Shown piece after piece: positions 63,350 through 64,000 of a stretch of 64,000 nucleotides of DNA; positions within the stretch are counted from its first letter, which is position 1; each line of letters starts with the position of its first letter. Made by a program: the position numbers and the translations under genes. Origin of the DNA: Lithodes maja (taxonomy: Eukaryota; Arthropoda; Malacostraca; Decapoda; Lithodidae); contig JBAKBP010001417.1 in NCBI GenBank assembly GCA_037953745.1, positions 62,001 through 126,000 of the forward strand, read 5' to 3'. Under the pieces are notes generated by a model. The model searched no databases. It was not told where the DNA came from and saw only the letters and a program-made list of their open reading frames with translations.

Positions 63350-64000
63350 ATGCCGGCTCCTCCCTGCTCTCGGCCGACGTGTCAGCGGACGGCCTTGCGG
63401 GATCACCGGGAATGTTGCCTCCACACGGCCTGCTATGGGAAGGATGTTTACGATCCCCGCCGGTGTGGGGTGTGTCTCTCCGCTCTTCAACTGCTCGAGG
63501 CTCTCCCTACGTCGGCGGAGGGACAACGGGCCGGGACGTCTCTACGCCGGTCATGGGACGTCATCTCCCGTCACGTCCAAAGGGTCCTGCACAGGGCTCC
63601 TTCCTTCCGTGAGGATGACGTCCGGGTGTTGTTAGGGATCCCACCTACCTCCGATGCTGCACGCCGTTCCCGCTCCCCTACTGTCCGTCGCTCTCGCTCT
63701 CCTCATACGGCTCGGGGCTCCCCTCCCGGGGGTTCGGGTCAGGCGGGCGGGAGGGCGCGTTCCAGGGAGCGGGCCCCCAGGCGTCATGACCATCGTGTGC
63801 CTCCCTCCGACCTCTCCATGACTTCTGGAACTTCTGGCAGGACGAAACGTCGCCGTTCTCCGTCCCCTGCTGGTCGACCCCGTCTTGCTTCTCCTCGCCT
63901 CAGGATGAGCCCCCCTCCTTCGCAGGCTTCCACGGTCTTCAGGGCCAAACGCCATCCTGCCCCGCCTGCCGAGGAGGTCGTTCTCCATCCTGCACCGTCT
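63350..64000 (+). CDS. DIRS gag-like ORF, open to window end
   Basis: Starts MPAPPCSRP and stays open for at least 217 codons. Residues ~15-45 show HRECCLHTACYGKDVYDPRR followed by CGVC, a Cys/His cluster that may bind zinc. A helical part ending VRVLLGIPP follows, then a long basic Arg/Ser/Pro-rich tail (RRSRSPTVRRSRSPHTARG and after), as expected for a nucleic-acid-binding gag. Adenine content is ordinary here (8-10 per 60 bases in two lines I counted). Start chosen as the first ATG after a splice-acceptor-like CAG. The same blocks, with charged residues lost, occur at 8148 and 48484. Confidence 0.75.
   Translation, partial: MPAPPCSRPTCQRTALRDHRECCLHTACYGKDVYDPRRCGVCLSALQLLEALPTSAEGQRAGTSLRRSWDVISRHVQRVLHRAPSFREDDVRVLLGIPPTSDAARRSRSPTVRRSRSPHTARGSPPGGSGQAGGRARSRERAPRRHDHRVPPSDLSMTSGTSGRTKRRRSPSPAGRPRLASPRLRMSPPPSQASTVFRAKRHPAPPAEEVVLHPAPS

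Larger units (their letters stand above)
58652..64000 (+). mobile_element. Third DIRS-like element (partial)
   Basis: Starts TAGTAGCAGTCTC..TCCAACGTAGGGC after ATT, parallel to TAGTAGTCTTGGC..TCCAACGTCAAGG of copies 1 and 2. A matching second block has CTCTAGAG, CACGTTGTACA and a GAAGAGATAGCGAAGG-like purine stretch. A T-rich leader, then a gag ORF open to the window end. Its sequence is clearly diverged from copies 1 and 2, so it is another subfamily. It is interrupted by a pogo-like transposon (60561-62965). The right end lies outside the window. Confidence 0.65.

Noticed and set aside
1..64000. CRISPR array, operon, bacterial origin or phage features
   Set aside because: No evenly spaced repeats with unique spacers and no prokaryotic gene layout; all content is eukaryotic transposable elements.

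Overview
This window looks like intergenic DNA from a large, repeat-rich arthropod genome, most likely a decapod crustacean. That is inferred from the repeat types: DIRS1-like tyrosine-recombinase retrotransposons, CR1 elements with (ATGTTCTT)n-type tails, RNase H-bearing non-LTR elements, piggyBac and Academ-like transposons. I see no host protein-coding gene, rRNA or canonical tRNA gene. Nearly everything recognisable is a transposable element, and most elements sit inside other elements.

Layout. 1-3110: T-rich, A-poor sequence with diverged tandem duplications. 3115-14917: a plus-strand non-LTR retrotransposon (element A) whose reverse transcriptase ORF is split by DIRS copy 1 (6500-14695). 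About 14918-28140: a minus-strand RNase H-bearing non-LTR retrotransposon (element B), carrying a core-deleted piggyBac (15364-17365) and a full-length piggyBac with an open 971-aa transposase (23593-27892). 28257-29390: a 5'-truncated RT fragment. About 30326-58441: a CR1 element whose two ORFs are opened by four insertions: a 13.8-kb terminal-inverted-repeat (TIR) transposon (31492-45291, itself holding a gag-pro LTR retrotransposon at 32382-40599), a 626-bp TTAA element, DIRS copy 2 (46452-55145, itself holding a 483-bp TTAA MITE), and a second copy of that MITE. 58652 to the end: the start of a third DIRS-like element, split by a 2.4-kb pogo-like transposon. Its gag ORF (from 63350) is open to the window edge.

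Most insertions can be mapped to the base, because the interrupted host ORF resumes in frame across the target-site duplication: TAT for the TIR transposon, CAAG for the LTR element, TTAA for piggyBac types, TA for the pogo-like element, and an ATT core for DIRS.

The most unusual signal is in DIRS copies 1 and 2. Their sense strand is about 5% adenine in the coding region, and by hand comparison roughly two thirds of the base differences between the copies involve an A, replaced by C, T or G in similar numbers. Aspartates expected in the RT and RNase H domains are alanines in both copies, each explained by GAC to GCC. This is the pattern expected of adenine-directed mutagenesis during reverse transcription, as known from bacterial diversity-generating retroelements. 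The less affected third DIRS gag supplies an internal comparison. The same A loss removes stop codons in all frames of both strands, which explains the many long overlapping ORFs at 8-14 kb and 48-54.5 kb; I treat those as artefacts.
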